Below, piece after piece: positions 45,212 through 53,196 of a DNA stretch of 64,000 nucleotides. The notes under the pieces were generated by a model. The model ran no database searches, was not told the origin of the DNA, and saw only the letters and a list, made by a program, of their open reading frames with translations. Position 1 is the stretch's first letter; every line of letters begins with the position of its first letter. The translations under genes and the position numbers were made by a program. Source of the DNA: Coleofasciculus sp040219735 (lineage in GTDB: Bacteria; Cyanobacteriota; Cyanobacteriia; Cyanobacteriales; Coleofasciculaceae); the NCBI GenBank assembly GCA_040219735.1, contig JAVJRX010000179.1, one strand, 5' to 3'.

Positions 45212-45450
45212 CTTTGATACCTGCGACTATACCGCTTCGCCTGGTTAATGTTCCCGGATACGCCTTTACTTTGACGCTTCGCCTCCACCATTGCTACCAC
45301 CTGCAACTCTACAAACAAGGCATAATCCGCCCGTTTATTGGCTGTGGGATATTCCGCGATCGCGAAATTCCTGCCTTTTTGGGGCGAATTCCTTTATAAT
45401 ACTTAAGCTTTTCCGAGTCTACCTCCCACCCTGCTAACCGCAATTTAGCC
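45212..45450 (-). pseudogene. Frameshifted N-terminal fragment of a type I restriction HsdR subunit
   Basis: On the minus strand one frame reads TFLAKLRLAGWEVDSEKLKY and YKGIRP. After an A-rich run in CCCCAAAAAGG the reading continues in a second frame as QKGRNFAIAEYPTANKRADY and ALFVELQVVAMVEAKRQSKG, then GNINQAKRYSRRYQS. AEYPT...ADYxLFV...VxxVEAKRQ...INQAKRYSR is the N-terminal nuclease region of type I R subunits or related DEAD helicases. It is shifted by one base, has an upstream stop, and lacks the helicase part. It is a dead fossil beside the live type II system. Confidence 0.75.
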
Positions 45451-45968
45451 AAGAAGGTCTTGAAAGTTGTTACAATCTTTAACTCAGTAGACCAAATTTA
45501 TGTCCAGGTACTTCGTTCGGCAAGAGCCAAATCATCGTAAAGTATTATATCAATTTATTATCTTATTTTTCAATGAGCAAACTTCTGTATCATTCTTAGT
45601 CCACAAAAAGCAGAAAGGAGTAAAGTGAAAAAGTGAAGCTATAAAGCTTCCCTGACAGATAACCGCGTCTAGTCTAGTGTAACTTAAACATCACGATAAC
45701 AAGGTCAAAAGATCTGTTTACCCCAATATCTGTCTCGTCAACAAACAACAGCAACGATAAACTGGATTGTTCATAATTTCCTCAAAGACAAGACTGGGAG
45801 CTATGCAACTGAAGGGTGTGAGGTCAGTCAGTGCAACTCCAAAACAACTTGTGTCACTAGAGGAAATTACGGGCAAAAATTTAAAAGTTGCTGTTGTTTT
45901 TCAATGGACAAAATTCTTTAGGGTTGACGTTTGCTCAAAGACGGGTTTTGTTGATAAATTATCAGTAA
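45451..45968. other. Intergenic stretch upstream of the HsdR fossil
   Basis: An open frame of 80 codons on the plus strand (45767-46009) overlaps the end of the pentapeptide gene and shows no recognisable domain. Otherwise the stretch is AT-rich without repeats or RNA genes that I can identify. Confidence 0.3.
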
Positions 45969-46511
45969 CTAGCGACACCCTAAACTATCCCGCGTGGAAA
46001 CGCCAGTGAAGGGATTAACACCCTCTGCCCGTTTACACATTAACGAGATTTGATAGGTATCAAGCAATGCACCGGAAAAATCTGCCCCGGTAATCGTGGC
46101 ATCAAAAAAGCGGCTGCGATTGGCAATAGCATCAGTAAAAATAGCATTGGTTAAATTAGCACCGTCAAAGATAACTCGATCCGCTAAAGTCTCTGACAGG
46201 TTAGCTCCAGTTAAATCCGCCTCAAAAAACGCCGCTTTGGTGAGAATTGATCCTTGAAGAGACGCTCCTCGAAAAGAGGCGCCGCGTAGATCTGCGCCAG
46301 CAAAGGAGGTTCCCGCTAAGTTTTGATTGGAAAAATCTCGATAGTGTAATTCAGTAAGGGTGTAGTTGACAGTATTATCTTGTGCGATCGCGCAAGGCAC
46401 ATCTACCATCCACGCTATAACTGTCATCAACAATCCCATGCCAATTGCCAAAAGTTGCATAGCCTGGTGACTGGGGCGATTTTCGGTTCGTTTTTGGCTC
46501 GCAGTAGTCAT
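45969..46511 (-). CDS. Pentapeptide-repeat protein with signal/anchor segment
   Basis: A 180-residue protein from MTTASQKRTENRP (ATG at 46509-46511). A hydrophobic segment (LLAIGMGLLMTVIAWMVDVP) targets it to the membrane or periplasm. About 16 pentapeptide units follow (NLAGTSFAGADLRGASFRGA, FFEADLTGANLSETL), forming a right-handed quadrilateral beta-helix. The C-terminus has Cys residues (LMCKRAEGVNPFTGVSTRDS). Pentapeptide proteins are abundant in cyanobacteria and mostly of unknown role. Some mimic DNA, but a lumenal location makes that unlikely here. Confidence 0.88.
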   Translation of the reverse strand: MTTASQKRTENRPSHQAMQLLAIGMGLLMTVIAWMVDVPCAIAQDNTVNYTLTELHYRDFSNQNLAGTSFAGADLRGASFRGASLQGSILTKAAFFEADLTGANLSETLADRVIFDGANLTNAIFTDAIANRSRFFDATITGADFSGALLDTYQISLMCKRAEGVNPFTGVSTRDSLGCR

Positions 46512-46653
46512 ATTCAAACAGATGGGGGCTAACTTACCTATTTTGCCGCAAGCTGGGATTGGTCATTTGTCAAATAACAGGGAACAGGGAACAGCGGCAT
46601 TTTGTTAAGATACATTAATTACTCATTAGTCGCCCTATCCTACCAAGCCACTC

Positions 46654-47037
46654 ATGATCACTGAACTTTTGCCCTTCCAATTTGAGTTAAATACGAGCGC
46701 GATCGCGGGTGCATCGTTGTGGGCGCTAGCGCTTTACTGGGGCTTCTCGACGCTAAGCCACTGGATCATGGAACAGCTAAATCGCTGGTTTAACTTTGCC
46801 GAGCGATCGCTCTACACCTCTGTGAAGGAATATGAACGCACTCGTCGGGGAAGAGAAGCCCAAAACACATTCTATGCTTCCCTGTTCAGCATTGTGCCAT
46901 TTTTAATCGTTGGCGCTGGCTGCAACTGGGGTGTCGAACTTACTCTCGGTTCGAGTTGGGCAATTAGTATGGGGCTTCTGGCTTGTATCAGTGGCGCTGT
47001 TTATGAACTAGGGCGTCGTGATAGTCAGTCGAATTAA
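46654..47037 (+). CDS. Small membrane protein of unknown function
   Basis: A 127-residue protein with three likely TM segments (AIAGASLWALALYWGFST, SLFSIVPFLIVGAGCNWG, SWAISMGLLACISGAVYE). Between the first and second is a charged amphipathic stretch (RSLYTSVKEYERTRRGREAQ). It ends 39 bases before the antiporter gene and is probably in the same transcript. No function is recognised; an accessory role to the antiporter is only a guess. Confidence 0.65.
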   Translation: MITELLPFQFELNTSAIAGASLWALALYWGFSTLSHWIMEQLNRWFNFAERSLYTSVKEYERTRRGREAQNTFYASLFSIVPFLIVGAGCNWGVELTLGSSWAISMGLLACISGAVYELGRRDSQSN

Positions 47038-47076
47038 TTATTTATCCTTTATCTTTCCTCAGAACCAGAATCCTCC

Positions 47077-48723
47077 ATGTTAACCAGCGCATTGTGGATT
47101 TTATTGATGGGCTTTTTTGGGGGTCAAATTGCCCGTCGTTTAGGTGCGCCACCGTTGATCGGTATGATTTTGGTGGGGATTGTCCTCGGACCACAGGTTG
47201 GCAATGTCATCAGTTCAGATGTACTAGAGGTGGCGGATAGCCTGCGAACGGTTGCTGTGATGGTTATCTTAATGAAAGCAGGATTGGGGCTGGATCGGGA
47301 AAAGCTACTTTCTCAGGGAAGTGTGGCGCTGCGGTTAGGATTTTTGCCGGCGGGGTTTGAGGCAATTGCGATCGCGTTAGCCGCGATCTGGATTTTTCAG
47401 TTTGACGTTCCCACTGGGTTACTCTTGGGTTGCATCATTGGCGCAGAATCTCCGGCGGTAATTGTCCCAGGAATGCTGCGACTGAAACGTTTGGGTTGGG
47501 GGGTGACTAAGGGAATTCCCGATGCCATTCTCACGGGGAGTGCCTTATCCGATGTTCTATTATTACTTCTATTCAGTTTATTGTTGAGTTTTTTAGGTCA
47601 GGGCGGAATTGAAACCATCACCCTACCTGGAGGATTTACACTTTCAGCCGTACAATTACTACCGTTTCAAGTATTCATTGAAATCGGACTGGGCGTCTTA
47701 ATTGGCTACGCGGCGGCTCGTTTAATCGTCTCGCTGCTAACGGAACAAAATTGGACACAAAACACGGTTCAAGATGTTTTAATTGCCGCTGGAATTGCTC
47801 TATTATTGGTAATTGTTGAGAAAACATTGCCTTATTCAGGTTACTTAGCCGCTATGGCGATGGGGTTCTTTTTGATTGAGTTGGATGCACCGTTGGCTCG
47901 ACGCCTACGCGGTGGATTTGATAGCCTTTGGATTGTGGCGGAGATTGTCCTATTTGTCTTATTAGGCGCTAGCGTTCAACTCCAGGTATTAGGAAATACA
48001 GTTTTACCGGGACTTTTATTGTTAGCTATTGGTTTGTTTATTGGTCGTCCCGTGGGTTGGTATCTCTCGACGTTAGGGAGTAATTGGACATGGCAAGAAC
48101 GGTTGTTTTTACTGCCGGGAAATATGGCAAAAGCAACGGTACAAGCGGCGATTGGTGCGATTCCTTTCGCTAGGGGAATTGAAGGGGGAGAAGTAATTTT
48201 AGCGATCGCGGCGCTTTCAATTTTGACCACGGCACCGATTGGTGCTTGGGCGATTCCTACGTTTGCGCCAAAATTATTGGAACGGGGAGAGGTTGACCCG
48301 ACGAAAGTAACTGTGGTGACTTGTACCGTATTGTTAGCGGCTGTGGATACATCTCCCTTGGCGACAGAGGTTTTAAGGAAAGTAGCCAGTATTGCTCGGC
48401 GTACAGATGGTGAAGTGATTGTCTTACATGTTATCAATAGTGATGAGATAGAGGAGGTAGAAAAGCTGCGCGATCGCACTCAACGATTGCTCAGTGATAT
48501 TCGCTATCAATTTATCACGCTCACGGGTTCCATTCCAGAGGAAATAGTTCGTGTGGCGCAAGAGTATCAAGTGGCAGATATTGTCATGGGAAAACGGGGA
48601 CATCAACGTTGGCAACAGGTACGAGTCGGTTCCGTGTCGCGAGCGGTTCTAGAAATGAGTTCTCTTCCTGTTATCTTAGTCGAAGATCCACAAAATAATT
48701 TTCTGGCAAAAAGCAACACCTAA
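47077..48723 (+). CDS. Cation:proton antiporter with C-terminal Usp domain
   Basis: A 548-residue protein. Residues about 1-400 form a CPA-type exchanger with hydrophobic helices (RLGAPPLIGMILVGIVLGPQ, LLGCIIGAESPAVIVPGMLR, ATVQAAIGAIPFARG). Residues about 410-545 form a universal stress domain (VTVVTCTVLLAAVDTSPLAT ... VADIVMGKRGHQRWQQ, GSVSRAVLEMSSLPVILVED), including the G-x2-G-x9-G-S/T-type nucleotide loop. The predicted role is Na+/H+ or K+/H+ exchange under nucleotide or stress control. It is the second Usp-tailed exchanger in the window. recX starts 12 bases downstream. Confidence 0.92.
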   Translation: MLTSALWILLMGFFGGQIARRLGAPPLIGMILVGIVLGPQVGNVISSDVLEVADSLRTVAVMVILMKAGLGLDREKLLSQGSVALRLGFLPAGFEAIAIALAAIWIFQFDVPTGLLLGCIIGAESPAVIVPGMLRLKRLGWGVTKGIPDAILTGSALSDVLLLLLFSLLLSFLGQGGIETITLPGGFTLSAVQLLPFQVFIEIGLGVLIGYAAARLIVSLLTEQNWTQNTVQDVLIAAGIALLLVIVEKTLPYSGYLAAMAMGFFLIELDAPLARRLRGGFDSLWIVAEIVLFVLLGASVQLQVLGNTVLPGLLLLAIGLFIGRPVGWYLSTLGSNWTWQERLFLLPGNMAKATVQAAIGAIPFARGIEGGEVILAIAALSILTTAPIGAWAIPTFAPKLLERGEVDPTKVTVVTCTVLLAAVDTSPLATEVLRKVASIARRTDGEVIVLHVINSDEIEEVEKLRDRTQRLLSDIRYQFITLTGSIPEEIVRVAQEYQVADIVMGKRGHQRWQQVRVGSVSRAVLEMSSLPVILVEDPQNNFLAKSNT

Positions 48724-48735
48724 TTTATAATTAAG

Positions 48736-49200
48736 ATGACTTGTATTGACTATTTGTGCAAACTTTTAGTACGTCGAGACTATAGTGTTTTTGAATTGAC
48801 CAAAAAAGCTCAAGAAAAAGGGTTTGATGTTACGGATATTACTGAATCTATTGAAAAACTCCAACGACTCAATTATCAGTCTGATACTCGCTTTGTCGAA
48901 AGTATGATTACGTCCTATCGCGGTAAATATGGAAAAGTAGTCATTAAGCGCAAATGCCGAGATAAGGGGATTGATTCTGAATTTTTTGAACAAATTTGGC
49001 AGTCTCAAACGGAAGACGAAGAACCGGGAAAACTGGATAGTTTAAAAGCTAAGGTTATGAGAAAATATAAAATCACTGATTTTCATAAGATTGACCCGAA
49101 AACGAAGGCAAAGGTATGGAATTACCTTCAATACCGTGGGTTTAATCCGGGTGAGATTTTAGCCCAGTGGCAGAGTGAACAAGATGAAGCGATAGAGTAG
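48736..49200 (+). CDS. recX: Regulatory protein RecX
   Basis: A 154-residue helical protein with three repeated three-helix units. Examples are CKLLVRRDYSVFELTKKAQE with IEKLQRLNYQSDTRFVESMI, and VWNYLQYRGFNPGEILAQWQ at the C-terminus. RecX binds RecA filaments and modulates homologous recombination. Placement 12 bases after the antiporter gene suggests a shared transcript; recA is not in the window. Confidence 0.9.
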   Translation: MTCIDYLCKLLVRRDYSVFELTKKAQEKGFDVTDITESIEKLQRLNYQSDTRFVESMITSYRGKYGKVVIKRKCRDKGIDSEFFEQIWQSQTEDEEPGKLDSLKAKVMRKYKITDFHKIDPKTKAKVWNYLQYRGFNPGEILAQWQSEQDEAIE

Positions 49201-49302
49201 CCACAGTATCGGACATTCCGGATTTGTATTATGGATAAAGTGATGCCAGCTAGTTAGAGTAAAAATAAGTCTTGTTAAAACCATCAATATTTTTATAAAA
49301 TC

Positions 49303-49917
49303 ATGTCAAAATTTAACACATTGGTAAATGAGAAAACCTCGGTTAAAACTATTTTGTTCCTGGGAGCAACCGGCTATGTTGGGGGAGCATTATGTCAGAA
49401 GTTTTGCCAAACCCAAGATTTCCATGTTGTCGCACTTGTGCGCCCCAGTAGTAACAGTAAGACTATCGCACCGTTCTGTAAGGAAATAATCCACTCGAAA
49501 GAATCCAATTTTTCCACAGAGGAGATTGAAGCCGTAATTCGCGAGCATGATATTAAAACGATCATTAATCTGGCGTGGAATATGCCTCCAGAATCGACCC
49601 AAGAGGCTCAATTTACCAAAGATCGTATCGCCCTAGAAGCTGCTTTAAACGCTGCTAACGCTGTCTCACCGGATATTCATCTGATTACAACCAGTGGGAA
49701 TTTTTCTCTAATCACTGCTGAAGGAGGACGAATCACGGAAACACCTCCGCCGCCCGGTTTCGCCAAGCCCAAGTATTTAGCATGGAGTGAATTATTATCA
49801 GGTGTAAATTTGATGAAGGATGCACTAACAGAAGAATACATCAGCCAAGGATTTAATGCTTCCATCCTGTATCCTTCGTCGGTGTATGGTGCATCGCCAA
49901 CCCGAGAAATATTATAA
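49303..49917 (+). pseudogene. Truncated NAD-dependent epimerase/dehydratase
   Basis: A 204-residue open frame with a good Rossmann start (KTILFLGATGYVGGALCQKF, the GxxGxxG motif) and the middle of an extended short-chain dehydrogenase fold (TIINLAWNMPPESTQEAQF, DIHLITTSGNFSLI, NASILYPSSVYGASP). The usual family length is about 300 residues. The frame ends abruptly after SVYGASPTREIL, leaving only 31 bases before the YqeY start. The C-terminal substrate-binding lobe is therefore missing. It is probably a broken gene. Confidence 0.75.
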
Positions 49918-49948
49918 TAATTTAATAAGTTGTTTACTCAATAGTAAT

Positions 49949-50407
49949 ATGAGCCTCAAAGACCGCATCTCTGAAGACATCAAAGTCGCGATGAAGGCGA
50001 AAGATAAAGTATGGCTGGAAACGGTTCGCAGTATCAAAAAGCTGATCCTGGAAAAAGAGATAAGCGTGCGTCCTCAAGGACAAGACAGTCTCACTGAAAC
50101 TCAGGAACTTGAACTTTTAGCTCAACTTGCCAAACAGCGTCGGGATTCAATTGAACAATATCGTAACGCTGGACGGGAAGACTTGGCAGAACAAGAAGCA
50201 AAAGAGTTAGCCATACTTGAAGAATATCTCCCCACCCCACTGTCGGATCAGGAAATTGAAGCGGTACTGGATGAAATTATTACCCTAACTGGCGCAAGTT
50301 CCATGAAAGACATGGGGAAAGTCATGGGACCTACAATGGAAAAGCTCAAAGGGCGTGCTGAAGGTCGCAAGATTCAAGCCATGGTGAAAGCTAAACTAAG
50401 TGGTTGA
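49949..50407 (+). CDS. GatB/YqeY domain protein
   Basis: A 152-residue protein from MSLKDRISEDIKVAMKAKDK, the standard start of the family, although an upstream frame opens at 49856. Core motifs are LETVRSIKKLILEKEI, RRDSIEQYRNAGREDLAEQE and LEEYLPTPLSDQEIEAVLDE, with a C-terminal GxxMGPTMEKLKGRAEG helix. The domain resembles the tail of amidotransferase GatB and may bind tRNA; its role as a free protein is unknown. It lies just after a truncated epimerase. Confidence 0.93.
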   Translation: MSLKDRISEDIKVAMKAKDKVWLETVRSIKKLILEKEISVRPQGQDSLTETQELELLAQLAKQRRDSIEQYRNAGREDLAEQEAKELAILEEYLPTPLSDQEIEAVLDEIITLTGASSMKDMGKVMGPTMEKLKGRAEGRKIQAMVKAKLSG

Positions 50408-50473
50408 CGCTTCCATCCCACACAGTGAGGGTCTTCTCAGGAGCCACAGAGAAACGTTTAGGAGTTTGGCGGA

Positions 50474-51100
50474 ATGAGTGACACCCCAGATTATATTCTA
50501 TTTGCCCAACACGGCTGGGCGGATACCGAAGTTGCGATCGCAGCGATGGCGCAAACGCTGGCGACTCCCCAGACTCTCGTGATTACACCCAATCTCGGTT
50601 GGTTAAAAACTTGGTGGCGGATTCAGCCATTAATCAAGCAAGTGGACGAAATAGCCACGGAAACAATTGCCAAGTATCCCGATACACCGATCCGGATTAT
50701 CGGCTATTCCCTAGGGGGATTAGTCTGGGTGGAACTGCTTAACCGACATCCCGAATGGTGGTCTCAGGTGGAGTCGTTAGTCCTTGTGGCTTCACCCATC
50801 GGTGGGGTGGATTTAGCCCGAAATTTTACGGTTTTGGGAATGGGTGTCGGGATAGCTGGGGCAATGCTTGACAATCGCCGCCAGATGGCGGAATCTATTG
50901 CTAAAGTGATTCCCACATTAGTGATTGCGGGCGATATTGGTGGAGGAACGGACGGTGCAGTGACTCTAGAAGAGACAAAGGTTCCTGGTGCAAATTTCTT
51001 TTATCTGCCCACATTATCCCATCCCACCCTAAAAAATCATCCGGCTGTAGCGGAAGTGATTCGCGACTTTTGGCAAAATCCAGTAATAATTAATGGTTGA
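50474..51100 (+). CDS. Alpha/beta hydrolase, short paralogue
   Basis: A 208-residue protein. The nucleophile elbow is GYSLGG (Ser in IRIIGYSLGGLVWVELLNRH), the oxyanion-side start is LFAQHGWADTE, and a late histidine is LSHPTLKNHP. It is highly similar along its whole length to the neighbour at 51706-52593 but lacks that protein's last 90 residues. It is a lipase/esterase-like hydrolase of unknown substrate. The two copies are separated by a repeat-rich spacer with a nuclease gene fragment. Confidence 0.85.
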   Translation: MSDTPDYILFAQHGWADTEVAIAAMAQTLATPQTLVITPNLGWLKTWWRIQPLIKQVDEIATETIAKYPDTPIRIIGYSLGGLVWVELLNRHPEWWSQVESLVLVASPIGGVDLARNFTVLGMGVGIAGAMLDNRRQMAESIAKVIPTLVIAGDIGGGTDGAVTLEETKVPGANFFYLPTLSHPTLKNHPAVAEVIRDFWQNPVIING

Positions 51101-51396
51101 TTTGTTATTGGTATTTCGTCATACTCGCTACCCTTGAGAAGCAAGCTACGTCATTCGTCCTTATTTGTTAAAGGTTAATTGATGATTATTCAGGAACGAA
51201 CGTACCATAGTTCGGTGTAGGGGCGGGTTTCACTATTATCCTTTCTTAACCCACCCAGATGTAACTCGCGCCCGCCCCGACCGAGTTTCCTGTTCCCTTT
51301 GATAGATTGAGGTAAGCTGTTTGGCATTTAAACCTTAATGTCAATAATGGCGAAAGCCGTGTAGTGCGAGCATCTTGCTCGCTACTAATACCCAAT
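51101..51396. other. Spacer holding two repeat elements
   Basis: It contains a cgtcattcgtcctta simple-repeat run near 51153, a 62-bp family copy at 51217-51280 and most of the 103-bp inverted-repeat element from 51313. No gene was recognised in the rest. Confidence 0.6.
51217..51280 (+). repeat. 62-bp repeat family copy
   Basis: It begins gtaggggcgggtttcac and ends cgcgcccgccccga. Read on the opposite strand, its core (gagttacatctggg) matches the copy at 6571-6633 almost exactly. It lies 33 bases from the 103-bp inverted-repeat element. Confidence 0.75.
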
Positions 51397-51415
51397 TTAA
51401 ATGCATGACAGCTTA
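51313..51415. mobile_element. 103-bp MITE-like element, copy 2
   Basis: It starts taagctgtttggcatttaaa and ends atttaaatgcatgacagctta, the same inverted termini as copy 1 at 707-809 but in opposite orientation and of identical length. The core agtgcgagcatcttgctcgc is shared. Its right edge enters the minus-strand gene at 51397-51633 and supplies that gene's last codons and stop. Confidence 0.75.
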
Positions 51416-51633
51416 GGCTCTCTTATTTCTATCAACAACGGTGCAATAATCAACTCTGAACGAGCTTTTTTAGTATCGTTATCAAAGGCGACTTTCAAAT
51501 TACGAGTCAGGGTCATTTTGAGGTAGTCGCTCGGTTCAATCTGTTCGCTTTTGGGAAACAAATTAATTAGATTAATCGTCAGATCGAACTTAGCTTTAAC
51601 TTGATTGATTGTTTTAAAATCCCTATAAGCCAT
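51397..51633 (-). pseudogene. PD-(D/E)XK-like gene truncated by the inverted-repeat element
   Basis: A 78-residue open frame. MAYRDFKTINQVKAKF and ARSELIIAPLLIEIRE match the start of the gene at 1009-1491. The last residues (PKLSCI) and the stop come from the left terminal repeat of the 103-bp element (cctaagctgtcatgcatttaa region). The nuclease-like half carrying the VEAK-type motif is absent from the other side. The copy is dead or encodes a short fragment. Confidence 0.7.
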
Positions 51634-51705
51634 GACTAAACAGTCTTGCTGCTTTTTGCTATAACCCTATTTTATTCCTGATGACTTCGTTCTCGATTGA
51701 AGCCC

Positions 51706-52593
51706 ATGAACCAAACGCCAGATTTTATTCTATTTGCCCAACATGGCTGGGCGGATACCCATCACGCGATCGCAGCCTTAGCGAAAACCTTAGCCACTCC
51801 CCAGTCTCACTTGGTTACACCCAATTTGGGTTGGTTGAAAACCTGGTGGCGAATTGAACCATTAATTAAACAGGTAGAAGGGATAGCCACTGAAACTATT
51901 ACCCAATATCCGGATACCCCGATCCGAATTATCGGTCATTCCATGGGCGGTTTAATTTGGTTAGAAATTCTCAATCAACATCCAGAATGGTGGTCTCAAA
52001 TAGAATCCTTTGTATTGGTTGCATCCCCAATTGGCGGCGCAGATTTAGCCCGATTAATAGACCCCTTTAGTGTTGGTATCGGTATGGCTAGTGCGCTAGG
52101 GATGAATCGCCGCCAGATTGCCCAATCCATCGCCAAAAAGATTCCTACGTTAGTCATTGCTGGCGATAGGGATAGGGGTAGCGACGGTACAATTACCGTT
52201 GAATCAACCAAGTTTTCCGGTGCCAAGTTTGTGAGTATTCCCAATTTAGCCCATGCCCAACTCAAAAATCATCCCACTGTCATCGGAATTATCCGGGAAT
52301 TTTGGGCAAATCCGACAATAACTAACCCTTCCCCCCTAGATTTTACCGCTCAGTTAATTGAACGCTTGCAGTCAGTACCTGGAATGACTGATGCTCATCC
52401 GCGAGACTTTACCCGGAGTCAACCCTACATCACTTTTGCCAACGGATTCACGATTCGCATCTGGACAAATCCGTTACAAGTTGACCATATCTTTGTCGCT
52501 AATCCCGAAGGGGAATGTCTTTACAGCGGGTTCGTTGGCTGGAGACATCGTGGGGCGTTACATCAAGCGTTAGCTGAAATTCAGAATCGGTAA
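51706..52593 (+). CDS. Alpha/beta hydrolase, long paralogue
   Basis: A 295-residue protein from MNQTPDFILFAQHGWADTHH (ATG 51706; a TTG at 51697 is also in frame). The elbow is GHSMGG in IRIIGHSMGGLIWLEILNQH. A further stretch, ASPIGGADLARLIDPFSVGI, is shared with the short copy. The late histidine region is LAHAQLKNHP. The C-terminal 90 residues (QLIERLQSVPGMTDAHPRDF to the end) form an extra domain absent from the other copy. It is a probable lipase or esterase; the substrate is unknown. Confidence 0.87.
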   Translation: MNQTPDFILFAQHGWADTHHAIAALAKTLATPQSHLVTPNLGWLKTWWRIEPLIKQVEGIATETITQYPDTPIRIIGHSMGGLIWLEILNQHPEWWSQIESFVLVASPIGGADLARLIDPFSVGIGMASALGMNRRQIAQSIAKKIPTLVIAGDRDRGSDGTITVESTKFSGAKFVSIPNLAHAQLKNHPTVIGIIREFWANPTITNPSPLDFTAQLIERLQSVPGMTDAHPRDFTRSQPYITFANGFTIRIWTNPLQVDHIFVANPEGECLYSGFVGWRHRGALHQALAEIQNR

Positions 52594-52806
52594 ACCAGTG
52601 GCTAATTTCATCTGAAGTTCCCCCAGCCAAAAAATCTTGCACTGCCTCACTGTGCGGCTTTGCGCGATTTTTTAGTCGCCCTACATGGGTACGCTTTTTG
52701 AGGGTGTTGAGCGATCAAACCACTACGGAATAAGGCTTTAGCCTGGGTGTAGTACATATGCACTGGTGGAACTTCAGATCTCGAACTCTTGCCTTCAACC
52801 TCCTAT

Positions 52807-53196
52807 CTACAAATTTATCGGAATCACAACTTTATGTAGCCATGCAGTAAACTCGTCTCGCTTCAGGGTTCCCGCTGCCAAATTCAGCATCACCACTTCC
52901 TGATCATCAACCGATGCCTGAATTTCAAACCCATTGAGAACCAGAAACACTTCCATCGAAGCATGAGCTGTTCGCTTATTGCCATCCACAAATGAATGAT
53001 TCATCGCCAAAGAAAACCCCAATGCGGCTGCTTTCTCTACTAACGTGGGGTATAGCTCTTCCCCGCCAAACGTCATCTGCGGCTGAACAACCGCTGACTC
53101 CAACGCACCCTGGTCTCGAATTCCAGAAGTACCCCCTGTTTGCTCAATTACGTGATCGTGCAACCTCAACACCTCTTTAACTGACAGATACCGCAT
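52807..53196 (-). CDS. doc: Doc/Fic-type death-on-curing toxin
   Basis: A 129-residue protein. The Fic core motif is HSFVDGNKR at residues 67-75, in the Doc-type form HxFx(D/N)(A/G)NKR, which matches kinase-like Doc proteins rather than AMPylating Fic enzymes. Typical Doc features are MRYLSVKEVLRLHDHVIEQT and GIRDQGALESAV. Known Doc toxins phosphorylate EF-Tu and stop translation. The ATG overlaps the TGA of the antitoxin gene by one base. No Phd-like antitoxin gene is adjacent; the upstream XRE-ImmA/IrrE protein is the only candidate partner. Confidence 0.92.
   Translation of the reverse strand: MRYLSVKEVLRLHDHVIEQTGGTSGIRDQGALESAVVQPQMTFGGEELYPTLVEKAAALGFSLAMNHSFVDGNKRTAHASMEVFLVLNGFEIQASVDDQEVVMLNLAAGTLKRDEFTAWLHKVVIPINL

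Noticed and set aside
45767..46009. 80-codon plus-strand frame
   Set aside because: Overlaps the pentapeptide gene end, no recognisable motif and no clear ribosome binding site. Kept only as an unlikely possibility.
47976..48479. 167-codon minus-strand frame in the second antiporter
   Set aside because: Antisense shadow of membrane and Usp coding sequence.
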